64,000 nucleotides of DNA from Gerris lacustris (taxonomy: Eukaryota > Arthropoda > Insecta > Hemiptera > Gerridae). Positions 55,701 to 56,498 of this stretch are shown here, piece by piece. The notes under the pieces were generated by a model. The model was given only the letters and a program-made list of their open reading frames with translations. It was not told where the DNA came from and did not search any database. The first letter of the stretch is position 1. Every line of letters starts with the position of its first letter. Location: NCBI GenBank assembly GCA_951217055.1, contig OX578276.1, positions 29,721,505-29,785,504 of the forward strand, written 5' to 3'. The translations under genes and the position numbers were made by a program.

Positions 55701-56257
55701 CTTGCTGTATGTAAGTTCGTATCTCTTCTCTTGATAAAGATGGCATTAATATTGAGTTGTATTTTTTGCCGAATTAATTATTTCCGGAGGATTATTAATC
55801 TCTACATTTTCGTCAAAGCCACTTGATTCATTAATTGTTTTTCACTAAAAACTCGATATAAACAGTTACTTTAATAAAAGAATAGCAAATTCGTTTTTAT
55901 TAAATGTAAACAAAATTGCTTATCGTGCGTAAAGCTGAAGAATTCCTCTTCTTTACCGCGCTAGCGTGGTAAAGAAGAGGAATTCTTCAGAACTATGAGA
56001 CGCGCATGCGCAATGAATACAAGTACATAAATAATCACTTTCTACGCATTTAAACAGAGATATAATGTTTATATTTTGTATCAATCGTAGATAAAATTAA
56101 TTTTAAATTTTACTTTTACTAATTAATTTTTGTATAATTAAAATAAGTAAAGATCACAACTCACATATTTCTGAGGATCTAAGTGTCTGAAAAATTCCAT
56201 CATTGTGGCAGTTTTTGAGGTTCCTGATTCACCAACAAGCACAACTGGCCTTTTAAC
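1033..56257 (-). CDS. DNAH10: Axonemal dynein heavy chain 10-like gene, C-terminal half (33 exons, partial at both ends)
   Basis: The gene encodes the motor part of an axonemal dynein heavy chain, an ATP-driven minus-end microtubule motor of the inner dynein arm. Thirty-three exons on the minus strand join into about 1866 codons. Seen in order: AAA3 P-loop GESGTSKT, Walker [12 protein letters not shown]4 P-loop GVGGSGKQS, stalk helix CC1, microtubule-binding region, CC2, AAA5 ([18 protein letters not shown]), AAA6 ([26 protein letters not shown]) and part of the C-terminal domain. Assignment to DNAH10 rather than another axonemal heavy chain rests on recalled similarity along the whole length, for example in [24 protein letters not shown] and [15 protein letters not shown]. 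The family is about 4,500 residues long, so the tail, AAA1 and AAA2 must lie beyond 64000 and the last 130-165 residues before position 1. All exon junctions keep the frame except a one-base excess in exon 18. Introns are loaded with transposons. Confidence 0.93.
1266..1528 (-). mobile_element. tRNA-derived SINE, family A, copy 1
   Basis: On the minus strand a tRNA-like head contains the RNA polymerase III B box GGTTCGATCCC (complement at 1454-1465). A body follows with the family-specific run about a pattern of GGTATGATGTG and CCTAATTGC-like stretches. The 3' side ends in a CTA/TAG-rich simple tail near 1216-1270. Four other copies with the same order of parts occur at 2487, 13888, 33465 and 41044. 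Confidence 0.7.
1649..2241. mobile_element. Fold-back MITE with about 150-bp inverted repeats
   Basis: The left arm (about 1649-1804) and right arm (about 2087-2241) are near-perfect inverted complements, both carrying CGCCCCACTCCGGGGCATAG in opposite sense. The 280-bp centre is AT-rich and has no reading frame. No superfamily can be assigned; the ends read TAAAGGT. Confidence 0.75.
2487..2690 (-). mobile_element. tRNA-derived SINE, family A, copy 2 (diverged)
   Basis: It shares the order of parts of copy 1: GTTCGAACCTTG near the 3' side, a GAGCCATATAAAT run, and a B-box-like AGGTTCAATCCT (complement at 2644-2655). It is more diverged and shorter than the other copies. Confidence 0.6.
2786..2997 (-). 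CDS. DNAH10: DNAH10-like exon 32: C-terminal region
   Basis: Residues 1740-1810. It reads [20 protein letters not shown] and [20 protein letters not shown]. The donor GTCATT is weak; it was chosen because exon 33 continues exactly in frame (QLRK then ALAGEIGM). Confidence 0.9.
3169..3486. mobile_element. Tigger/pogo-type MITE, copy 1
   Basis: Terminal inverted repeats begin CAGTACAGTCTCGCTAATTC and end in the related TAGTCAGATTCCACTG. The element is flanked by TA on both sides (3167-3168 and 3487-3488). It has the same ends as the 3749-4502 element and lacks coding capacity. Confidence 0.75.
3749..4502. mobile_element. Tigger/pogo-type MITE, copy 2
   Basis: The TIRs read CAGTAGAGTCTCGCTAATCC at the left and GGATTAGCGAGACTCTACTG at the right, with TA target duplication (3747-3748, 4503-4504). 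The TIR type and the TA target fit the pogo/Tigger group of Tc1/mariner. No transposase is recognisable inside. Confidence 0.85.
4529..5428 (+). mobile_element. Mariner-like element, internally deleted, dead
   Basis: Inverted ends around CACAAAGTGTTCAATAAG are flanked by TA. On the plus strand near 4910-5035 the reading [10 protein letters not shown] then [18 protein letters not shown] resembles the mariner N-terminal helix-turn-helix end. Near 5165-5215 the run [14 protein letters not shown] resembles the C-terminal end of a mariner DDE domain. Stops and shifts separate them and the catalytic core is gone. Confidence 0.75.
5464..5595 (-). CDS. DNAH10: DNAH10-like exon 31: C-terminal region
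   Basis: Residues 1696-1739. It reads [20 protein letters not shown] and ends LIELQPQT. Acceptor CTTCAG, donor GTAATT, phase 1. Confidence 0.93.
6278..6449 (-). CDS. DNAH10: DNAH10-like exon 30: C-terminal region
   Basis: Residues 1639-1695 plus one base. It reads [20 protein letters not shown] and [17 protein letters not shown]. Donor GTAACA, phase 1. Confidence 0.94.
6591..7100. mobile_element. MITE with inverted ends around CTGCCGTCAT
   Basis: The left end reads CTGCCGTCATTATGTTAAAA then GGCCCTA; the right end is its inverted complement, finishing in ACTTATGACGGCAG. An internal copy of the GGAGTTAGGGC motif lies near 6840. No coding capacity and no clear superfamily. Confidence 0.7.
7101..7871. 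other. Intronic, possible old transposon debris
   Basis: Short broken plus-strand readings such as [13 protein letters not shown] and [12 protein letters not shown] look protein-derived, but I cannot name the family. Otherwise it is AT-rich intron. Confidence 0.3.
7872..8033 (-). CDS. DNAH10: DNAH10-like exon 29: C-terminal region
   Basis: Residues 1585-1638. It reads [20 protein letters not shown] and [14 protein letters not shown]. Acceptor TTACAG, donor GTAAGT, phase 0 at both ends. Confidence 0.94.
8034..9468. other. Intron between exons 29 and 28, nothing recognised
   Basis: AT-rich sequence with A runs and a short TA-type repeat at 9340-9352. No transposon ends or conserved frames were recognised. 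Confidence 0.4.
9469..9611 (-). CDS. DNAH10: DNAH10-like exon 28: AAA6 end
   Basis: Residues 1537-1584. It reads [20 protein letters not shown] and [12 protein letters not shown]. Acceptor TTTCAG, donor GTATAT, phase 0. Confidence 0.93.
10315..10640 (-). pseudogene. Transposase C-terminal remnant (Tc1/mariner-like, IGRGG type)
   Basis: The minus strand reads [20 protein letters not shown] then [16 protein letters not shown], and further on [14 protein letters not shown]. This matches the last part of an insect transposase family whose end normally reads SPDLNPLDFFLWG-MKSLVY and ends with a NGGHFE-type motif. Stops and a frame change lie between. A second copy lies at 18850-19060 on the plus strand. 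Left-hand element sequence may reach about 9840. Confidence 0.65.
11320..11521 (-). CDS. DNAH10: DNAH10-like exon 27: AAA6
   Basis: Residues 1470-1536 plus one base. It reads [20 protein letters not shown] and [20 protein letters not shown]. Acceptor TTGTAG, donor GTAAAT, phase 1. Confidence 0.94.
12141..12240. repeat. Interspersed repeat shared with 29085-29172 (inverted)
   Basis: Both places carry AAAAGTTTAGGTCCGCTTTA followed by CGATCTTTATCA in opposite orientation. Probably two copies of one unclassified element; borders not defined. Confidence 0.55.
12577..12733 (-). CDS. DNAH10: DNAH10-like exon 26: AAA6
   Basis: Residues 1417-1469. It contains [20 protein letters not shown] and [10 protein letters not shown]. 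This is the degenerate, non-hydrolysing AAA6 core. Acceptor TTTAG, donor GTAATT, phase 0. Confidence 0.94.
12866..13042. mobile_element. Small fold-back MITE
   Basis: The left arm GGTGAAATCCGCATCACGAA then GAGGTTGAAGTCC is matched by the inverted GGACTTCAACCCCTTCGTGG then TGCTGATTTCAC. Arms are about 45 bp with a 90-bp centre. Confidence 0.65.
13356..13534 (-). CDS. DNAH10: DNAH10-like exon 25: AAA6
   Basis: Residues 1358-1416 plus two bases. It reads [16 protein letters not shown] then [20 protein letters not shown], a conserved AAA6 run. Acceptor TTACAG, donor GTATCT, phase 2. Confidence 0.92.
13888..14385 (+). mobile_element. tRNA-derived SINE, family A, copy 3 (with internal duplication)
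   Basis: The plus-strand head reads AGCGTGGCCGAGGGTCTTAA (A-box-like) and carries the B box GGGTTCGATCCC at 13959-13970. The segment near 13975-14060, with ACTCTTCCCCCAC, is repeated at about 14090-14180, interrupted by an 18-base G run. The body with CACACCATACTTGCTTAGG follows and the copy ends in CTAGACTACTTCTAAGG. Confidence 0.75.
14510..14830 (+). pseudogene. Possible LINE 3'-end fragment
   Basis: Translated pieces read [20 protein letters not shown] then HQEEWRSIV, the pattern GRP-RW-D-ED-R that closes many non-LTR retrotransposon proteins. Frame breaks are frequent. Clade not assignable. Confidence 0.45.
15262..15357 (-). CDS. DNAH10: DNAH10-like exon 24: AAA6
   Basis: Residues 1326-1357, a short 96-nt exon. 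It reads [20 protein letters not shown] and ends HPQEWQD. Acceptor CAAAG, donor GTAAGT, phase 0 at both ends. Confidence 0.9.
16020..16591. mobile_element. Near-perfect long inverted repeat (572 bp)
   Basis: The two halves, about 285 bp each, are inverted complements from the ends (TAGTCAGGGTGCCCATAGGC and its complement) to an AT-rich centre of TTAATTAATATTAAT type near 16290-16340. Only a few mismatches are seen. There is no reading frame. It is either a fold-back or MITE with very long TIRs; transcription in either direction would make a long hairpin RNA. Confidence 0.85.
17204..17367 (-). CDS. DNAH10: DNAH10-like exon 23: AAA6
   Basis: Residues 1271-1325. It reads [20 protein letters not shown] and [20 protein letters not shown]. 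Donor GTTTCA is weak but follows CACAG and fits the frame and the next exon. Confidence 0.91.
17608..18188 (+). mobile_element. Tigger/pogo element, internally deleted, with HTH remnant
   Basis: Ends read CAGTAGAACCCCCCATATCT and the complement GATATGGGGGCTTCTACTG, flanked by TA (17606-17607, 18189-18190). From the ATG at 17850 one frame reads [15 protein letters not shown], stop, LE, stop, [20 protein letters not shown] then WKEGLK. This is the CENP-B/Tigger N-terminal helix-turn-helix with two in-frame TAA stops. The DDE domain is absent. Confidence 0.85.
18846..19060 (+). pseudogene. Transposase C-terminal remnant, second copy of the IGRGG family
   Basis: The plus strand reads [20 protein letters not shown] then [14 protein letters not shown], the same segment as in the copy at 10315-10640. 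It is broken by stops after that. Confidence 0.6.
19802..20075 (-). CDS. DNAH10: DNAH10-like exon 22: AAA6
   Basis: Residues 1180-1270 plus one base; the longest exon here. It contains [20 protein letters not shown] and [20 protein letters not shown], ending NIYDYGCT. Acceptor TTACAG, donor GTAATT, phase 1. Confidence 0.94.
20380..20480. repeat. Repeat family B fragment (G-run, CATTCTTGGAATTGAACC), copy 1
   Basis: TTGCCACTTCACATA, GCTGAAAATAATTTATGAGA, a G run and CATTCTTGGAATTGAACC recur in the same order at 21255-21350. The final part is the complement of a polymerase III B box, so a tRNA-derived SINE read on the minus strand is likely. Confidence 0.55.
20909..20943 (+). ncRNA. Hammerhead-like stem motif, degenerate
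   Basis: GGC, then CTTGAAAA, a TGGCC/GGCC hairpin, GAAACGTC and GCC. Order and spacing match hammerhead motifs known from Penelope-like elements, but the core CTGATGA is changed to CTTGAAAA, so it is probably inactive. A fold-back begins 15 bp downstream. Confidence 0.4.
20958..21143. mobile_element. Fold-back family C, copy 1 (22-bp loop)
   Basis: Arms 20958-21021 and 21044-21107 are perfect or near-perfect complements (TAACTACGGGAAACAGACAG within). The outer right end GTAGTATGAATACTACC survives; the left outer end is missing. Same family as 26220-26643 and 50563-50729. Confidence 0.8.
21255..21560. repeat. Repeat family B, copy 2, with 21-base G run
   Basis: The same block as 20380-20480, extended to TTGAACCCAGATCAAACTTA. 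Further on ATAAGCCCTTTGGCAGGC at about 21520 also occurs at about 54695. Likely SINE material of one or two families; the borders are uncertain. Confidence 0.5.
21693..21911 (-). CDS. DNAH10: DNAH10-like exon 21: AAA5-AAA6 connection
   Basis: Residues 1107-1179. It reads [20 protein letters not shown] and [19 protein letters not shown], followed by [14 protein letters not shown]. This is one of the most conserved DNAH stretches. Phase 0 at both ends, donor GTAAGA. Confidence 0.94.
22023..22177 (-). CDS. DNAH10: DNAH10-like exon 20: AAA5
   Basis: Residues 1055-1106. It contains [20 protein letters not shown] and [16 protein letters not shown], conserved in all axonemal heavy chains. Acceptor TTCTAG, donor GTAAGT, phase 0. 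Confidence 0.93.
22482..22927. mobile_element. Tigger/pogo-type MITE, copy 3
   Basis: Ends read CAGTGGAACCTCGATAATTC and its complement GAATTATCGAGGTTCTACTG, with TA at 22480-22481 and 22928-22929. No coding remains seen. Confidence 0.85.
23201..23479. mobile_element. MITE with nested inverted repeats
   Basis: Ends AGCCTTGTCCACACTAGTAG and the inverted CTACTGGTGTGGACTAGGCT. The inside repeats ACATGTCTA and TTGCGCAACGTGTCTA several times in both senses. No coding capacity. Confidence 0.7.
23948..24125 (-). CDS. DNAH10: DNAH10-like exon 19: AAA5
   Basis: Residues 996-1054 plus one base. It reads [35 protein letters not shown] and [15 protein letters not shown]. Compared with recalled vertebrate DNAH10 a Glu is missing in the DVD-YIDP run, without frame change. 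Donor GTAAGA, phase 1. Confidence 0.93.
24126..25259. other. Intron between exons 19 and 18, nothing recognised
   Basis: AT-rich sequence without transposon ends or conserved frames that I can identify. Confidence 0.4.
25260..25363 (-). CDS. DNAH10: DNAH10-like exon 18: AAA5, with a one-base frame break
   Basis: Residues 961-995. The exon encodes [20 protein letters not shown] then [10 protein letters not shown], the hallmark of AAA5. With the GT donor of exon 17 the first codons read K-W-N-S-Q, exactly what the family expects before GLPPD. However, the DNA has CCCAAAGG where CCCAAGG would keep the frame, so one base is in excess. The exon is 104 nt where 103 would fit. Using the GC donor of exon 17 shifts the frame back and replaces S-K-W-N-S-Q by N-G-I-P-K. 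An assembly error is the other explanation. The downstream donor GTCTGA is weak. Confidence 0.85.
25778..25999 (-). CDS. DNAH10: DNAH10-like exon 17: AAA5 entry
   Basis: Residues 887-960. It reads [36 protein letters not shown] and [15 protein letters not shown]. The usual donor is GTAATT after AGCAA (phase 2). A second possible donor, the GC-type site GCAAGT, lies 4 nt upstream, with the exon then ending at 25782. The choice decides whether exon 18 is in frame. Confidence 0.9.
26220..26643. mobile_element. Fold-back family C, copy 2, with tRNA-like interior
   Basis: Outer ends GGTAGTATTC and GAATACTACC, arms of about 125 bp. Inside the left arm, read on the minus strand (26386 to 26322), is a tRNA-like sequence: TAGCTCAGTTGGTTAGAGCG, an anticodon-like stem CTGTA/TACAG, and GGTTCAAGTCC. 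The right arm holds the other half inverted, without the D arm. The loop carries a further segment that recurs inverted at 26686-26790. Position 33 of the anticodon loop is C rather than T, so this is a derived sequence, not a working tRNA gene. Confidence 0.75.
26686..26790. repeat. Inverted copy of the loop segment of the 26.2-kb fold-back
   Basis: GAGAATTAACGCTTATAATT, CAATATTCACGGCAATAG and TTTTCTA occur at about 26440-26515 and as reverse complement here, with about 10 percent differences. It shows a second, nested inverted repeat. Confidence 0.65.
27297..27484 (-). CDS. DNAH10: DNAH10-like exon 16: stalk CC2
   Basis: Residues 825-886 plus two bases. It is a continuous coiled coil ending [19 protein letters not shown], the return helix of the stalk into AAA5. 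Acceptor ATCAG, donor GTAAAT, phase 2. Confidence 0.93.
28109..28261 (-). CDS. DNAH10: DNAH10-like exon 15: MTBD to CC2
   Basis: Residues 774-824. It contains [20 protein letters not shown] and the motif [14 protein letters not shown] that starts stalk helix CC2. Acceptor TTTCAG, donor GTAATG, phase 0 at both ends. Confidence 0.93.
28540..28735. repeat. Interspersed repeat shared with 23036-23190
   Basis: Both places carry CTGTCTGTC-type sequence, GATGATAACTTGAGTAAAAG, TTGACTGATTT and GTTCAGGCTAAGTT in the same order and orientation. Similar CTGTCTGT plus CCGATTTTAAGGAAATTTG text lies at 37975-38060. Type unknown. Confidence 0.55.
28837..29062. mobile_element. Small MITE with GGGCCC-rich inverted ends
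   Basis: The left TTTATAGAAAAGGGCCCCCC and right GGGGGGCCCTTTTCTATAAG are inverted complements about 150 bp apart. The inner run AGTGTGATATTCCTTCGTCC is also found at about 3505-3545. Confidence 0.7.
29228..30010. other. Possible hAT-type element or MITE
   Basis: The left edge GCAGCGTTCTCAACC and the right CTTCTCGACCCCAAAAAAAT resemble hAT ends of the TTCTCAACC type, but the right border is not clear and no transposase is seen. Confidence 0.3.
30191..30931 (+). mobile_element. hAT element, internally deleted and decayed, with intact 8-bp target duplication
   Basis: The element is flanked by CTCTATAT on both sides (30183-30190 and 30932-30939), the 8-bp duplication of hAT transposons. Ends are CATTGGTTCCCAAAGT and complement of CAGGGGTTCCCAAAGT. 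Plus-strand pieces read [40 protein letters not shown] and [20 protein letters not shown], the C-terminal dimerisation part of a ZBED/Charlie-like transposase. Stops and shifts break the frame. Confidence 0.88.
30940..32225. other. Intron flank, simple AT-rich sequence
   Basis: Contains a CTCTA-type simple repeat near 31530-31585 (AGAGTAGAGTAAAG). No gene or clear transposon is seen. Confidence 0.35.
32226..32418 (-). CDS. DNAH10: DNAH10-like exon 14: microtubule-binding domain
   Basis: Residues 709-773. It reads [19 protein letters not shown] and [20 protein letters not shown], the small globular head at the stalk tip that contacts tubulin. Acceptor TCCAG, donor GTTAGT, phase 0. Confidence 0.94.
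33465..33720 (-). mobile_element. tRNA-derived SINE, family A, copy 4
   Basis: The minus-strand copy starts with a tRNA-like head with B box GGGGTTCGATTCC (complement at 33666-33678). It continues with the body containing GGTACTATGTACAGAGG and CCTAATTGCAAGGTTCGAAC, and ends in the TAGTACTAGACTACTACTAC tail. Confidence 0.8.
34466..34652 (-). CDS. DNAH10: DNAH10-like exon 13: stalk CC1 toward the microtubule-binding domain
   Basis: Residues 647-708. A Lys- and Glu-rich helix ends in [20 protein letters not shown] then TEIR, the invariant run before the microtubule-binding head. Acceptor TTTCAG, donor GTAAAT, phase 2. Confidence 0.93.
35038..35182 (-). CDS. DNAH10: DNAH10-like exon 12: stalk CC1
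   Basis: Residues 599-646 plus one base. It reads [20 protein letters not shown], a coiled-coil heptad region of CC1. Donor GTATTT, phase 1. A TA-flanked transposon begins only 23 nt upstream of the acceptor. Confidence 0.92.
35206..36057. mobile_element. Tc1/mariner (pogo-like) non-autonomous element next to a splice acceptor
   Basis: Ends read CAGTAAAACCTGGATAAGGT and the complement of CAGTAAAACCTGCTAAAGTG, flanked by TA. The inside repeats GTGGTCAC and its complement near both ends. There is no transposase. Its left edge is 23 nt from exon 12, so the element lies across the usual branch-site window of that intron. Confidence 0.85.
36800..36997 (-). CDS. DNAH10: DNAH10-like exon 11: start of stalk CC1
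   Basis: Residues 533-598. It reads [20 protein letters not shown], the entry to stalk helix CC1 of axonemal heavy chains. Acceptor GTGCAG and donor GTAACA; phase 0 at both ends, so the open frame reading into both introns is accidental. Confidence 0.92.
36998..38670. other. Intron between exons 11 and 10
   Basis: Apart from the CTGTCTGTCTGT-type repeat at about 37975-38160, I see nothing identifiable. It is AT-rich. Confidence 0.35.
38671..38863 (-). CDS. DNAH10: DNAH10-like exon 10: AAA4 end
   Basis: Residues 468-532. It contains [20 protein letters not shown] and [20 protein letters not shown], matching the dynein signature before the stalk (here SMAPGD where many heavy chains have SPVGD). 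Acceptor TGAAG, donor GTAAGT, phase 0. Confidence 0.93.
38946..39433. mobile_element. piggyBac-like MITE 1
   Basis: The element lies between two TTAA sites (38942-38945, 39434-39437). It has inverted ends CCCTCTGCCTGGAACATG and the complement of CCCTCTGCCCGGAACATCG. TTAA targets and CCC ends are characteristic of piggyBac. Inside, ACCGGTAGATT-type and TACCGATG motifs repeat. No transposase. Confidence 0.85.
40188..40317 (-). CDS. DNAH10: DNAH10-like exon 9: AAA4
   Basis: Residues 425-467. It reads [20 protein letters not shown], the conserved AAA4 stretch after Walker B. Acceptor TTAAG, donor GTATGT, ends in phase 2. Confidence 0.92.
41044..41315 (+). mobile_element. tRNA-derived SINE, family A, copy 5
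   Basis: The plus-strand head reads GCCATCATGGCTAAGTGG with B box GGGTTTGATCCC (41123-41134). The body contains GATCACACCATACTAGCTTA and CCTAATTGCTAGGTTC, and the tail GGAATAGTACTAGGACC. Same order of parts as copies 3 and 4. Confidence 0.8.
41607..41750 (-). CDS. DNAH10: DNAH10-like exon 8: AAA4 core
   Basis: Residues 377-424. It reads [20 protein letters not shown] and ends [12 protein letters not shown], the AAA4 Walker B region. In many dyneins this strand has a D where FTAS stands here; human DNAH10 has FTDA by recall. Donor GTAAAT, phase 1. Confidence 0.92.
42642..43471. mobile_element. DNA-transposon-like element with GAGCGGGGTTGGTTGGGACA ends
   Basis: The left TAGGGGAGAGCGGGGTTGGT and the right inverted ACCAACCCCGCTCCCCCCTA are about 800 bp apart. 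Motifs of the TTGGACA/TGTCC type recur inside. No transposase frame was recognised; superfamily not assigned. Confidence 0.7.
43536..43880. mobile_element. Probable MITE
   Basis: Imperfect inverted ends: GCTAAGCGCACACAGGAG at the left, and CTCCAGTGTATGCCTGGCTT at the right. GCAGACAATTTTGT and ACAATCTGCAGAC are matching inner parts. Confidence 0.45.
43860..44030 (+). pseudogene. Possible LINE 3'-end fragment
   Basis: The reading [20 protein letters not shown] then SIEGRKWQ resembles the closing GRP-RW-D-ED-R pattern of many LINE proteins. It has few other supports. Confidence 0.4.
44435..44612 (-). CDS. DNAH10: DNAH10-like exon 7: AAA4 P-loop
   Basis: Residues 318-376 plus one base. It contains [20 protein letters not shown] and the AAA4 Walker A motif [18 protein letters not shown]. 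Donor GTGAGT, ends in phase 1. AAA4 binds ATP in dyneins and tunes the motor. Confidence 0.94.
44935..45368. mobile_element. MITE with TA target and GGTTTGTTCCAAC ends
   Basis: Left GGTTTGTTCCAACTAAGCAT and right complement of GGTTTGTTCCAACCCCCC, flanked by TA. GTACCGTCC motifs recur in both senses. No coding capacity. Confidence 0.75.
46488..47493 (-). mobile_element. Jockey-type LINE, 5'-truncated, with target duplication and poly(A)
   Basis: A 12-bp direct repeat ACTACTGCAACT flanks the element (46476-46487 and 47494-47505). The minus-strand copy ends in a poly(A) of about 20 bases (the T run at 46487-46506). It carries the end of a reverse transcriptase: FADDKAI, then [38 protein letters not shown] and [20 protein letters not shown]. 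This order is typical of Jockey and related insect LINEs. One in-frame TAG interrupts it at 47354-47356. The stop of the protein is near 46739. Confidence 0.9.
47506..48896. other. Intron between exons 7 and 6, lower part
   Basis: AT-rich. The run GCGCCGCCAAGCC near 48017 and GGTGCTCCTTGTGGTGCTCC near 48208 may belong to an unclassified repeat. No gene seen. Confidence 0.3.
48897..49085 (-). CDS. DNAH10: DNAH10-like exon 6: AAA3-AAA4 linker
   Basis: Residues 255-317. It contains [20 protein letters not shown], the segment leading to AAA4. Phase 0 at both ends, acceptor CTACAG, donor GTGAGC. Confidence 0.92.
49086..50166. other. Intron between exons 6 and 5, nothing recognised
   Basis: No transposon ends or conserved frames were seen. 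Confidence 0.4.
50167..50355 (-). CDS. DNAH10: DNAH10-like exon 5: AAA3 small domain
   Basis: Residues 192-254. It reads [20 protein letters not shown] and continues with [16 protein letters not shown], the helical lid of AAA3. Phase 0 at both ends, with TTTCAG acceptor and GTAAGT donor. Confidence 0.93.
50563..50729. mobile_element. Fold-back family C, copy 3: perfect palindrome without a loop
   Basis: The left outer end GGTAGTATTCATACTACGG is followed by 67-bp arms, 50596-50662 and 50663-50729. By my reading these are perfect complements with no spacer, centred on CCAGCGCTGG. The right outer end is missing. It is the same arm sequence as in the copies at 20958 and 26220. Confidence 0.88.
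51244..51434. mobile_element. Small fold-back MITE
   Basis: CCAGCCGTTCACTGTCCAAC then TTGATCGTATGG at the left is mirrored by CCATACGACCAAGTTGG then ACCGTGAATGGCTGG at the right. Confidence 0.7.
52050..52135. repeat. Possible hAT terminal fragment
   Basis: The complement strand starts TTGGTTCCCCAACTGGTCTA then CGGACCACCAGG, resembling hAT ends. It is a fragment only, with no partner found. Confidence 0.35.
52272..52486 (-). CDS. DNAH10: DNAH10-like exon 4: AAA3 sensor region
   Basis: Residues 120-191. It contains [16 protein letters not shown], the AAA3 stretch that includes the sensor and arginine region, followed by [16 protein letters not shown]. Acceptor CACAG, donor GTAAGC, ending in phase 0. 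Confidence 0.93.
53150..53261 (-). CDS. DNAH10: DNAH10-like exon 3: AAA3 core
   Basis: Residues 83-119 plus one base. The sequence reads [20 protein letters not shown] and continues [11 protein letters not shown], matching the segment after Walker B of AAA3. Donor GTAAGT; it ends in phase 1 and joins exon 4 to make a Cys codon. Confidence 0.92.
53399..54038. mobile_element. piggyBac-like MITE 2
   Basis: Flanked by TTAA (53395-53398, 54039-54042). Ends CCCGTAACTGGTGAGGTTGG and complement of CTCATAACTGGTGAGGTG. The motif ACCCAACCTCACCAGTT recurs inside near 53600 and 53990. No coding capacity. Confidence 0.75.
54570..54740 (+). mobile_element. tRNA-derived SINE fragment, second family
   Basis: A tRNA-like part with B box GGGTTCAATTCCC at about 54621 is followed by GTATAAGCCCTTTGGCAGGC, which also occurs near 21520. 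The head is diverged. Confidence 0.5.
54868..55100. other. Low-complexity G run and direct repeat
   Basis: A G run at about 54878-54890 is followed by two related copies of GGCATGGATGCA-GAT plus GAGGA-type sequence about 60 bp apart. Function unknown. Confidence 0.4.
55169..55321 (-). CDS. DNAH10: DNAH10-like exon 2: AAA3 Walker B
   Basis: Residues 32-82. It contains [16 protein letters not shown] and the AAA3 Walker B strand [10 protein letters not shown], typical of axonemal heavy chains. It is phase 0 at both ends with donor GTAAGA. The acceptor lacks a good pyrimidine tract, and a 40-bp tandem duplication starts about 20 nt upstream of it. Confidence 0.93.
55342..55421. repeat. 40-bp tandem duplication upstream of exon 2
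   Basis: AAAAGTAGTTCTATTTTGGC then TGTATATCT-AACAAGATT occurs twice with period 40 (starts 55344 and 55384). One C/T difference separates the copies. Confidence 0.85.
55935..55990. repeat. 56-bp palindrome
   Basis: Arms CTGAAGAATTCCTCTTCTTT then ACC, and their exact complement, flank GCGCTAGCGT, which itself nearly pairs. The stem is therefore almost continuous with one G-T pair. It lies in the intron between exons 1 and 2, in sequence richer in CG dinucleotides than the surroundings. Confidence 0.85.
56165..56257 (-). CDS. DNAH10: DNAH10-like exon 1 in window: AAA3 P-loop
   Basis: This exon gives residues 1-31 of the partial protein. It carries the AAA3 Walker A motif in [17 protein letters not shown], which binds nucleotide and regulates the motor. 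The acceptor is TTAG at 56258 and the donor is GTGAGT. Both junctions are phase 0. The intron upstream runs past 61 kb and holds the LINE and Penelope copies. Confidence 0.93.
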
Positions 56258-56498
56258 CTAACATATAAATATGCATTTTGTTTAAAATAACTAATCAAAA
56301 TAGAATAAAAAGATAAATTAACCTATATTTTTTCTGTACTTTTGAGAGATTGATAGTTAGAATAGAATAGAATAGAATAGAAAAATATTTGTATTTAAAG
56401 CAAATAAGCCTTATACAAAGGGGTGTAGCCAAATTACATTAAATTATAAATAACTAAGAAATAATAAAGAGCATTAACGACAAAAATTGGATTAACAA

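Noticed and set aside
1033..56257. The dynein locus as a pseudogene
   Set aside because: Thirty-two of 33 exons are open with correct splice sites and phases; a single extra base in exon 18 is not enough to call it dead.
1033..56257. Assignment to cytoplasmic dynein or to DNAH5, DNAH9 or DNAH3/7
   Set aside because: The AAA3 P-loop [22 protein letters not shown] and [16 protein letters not shown] fit recalled DNAH10 better than the forms of the other heavy chains.
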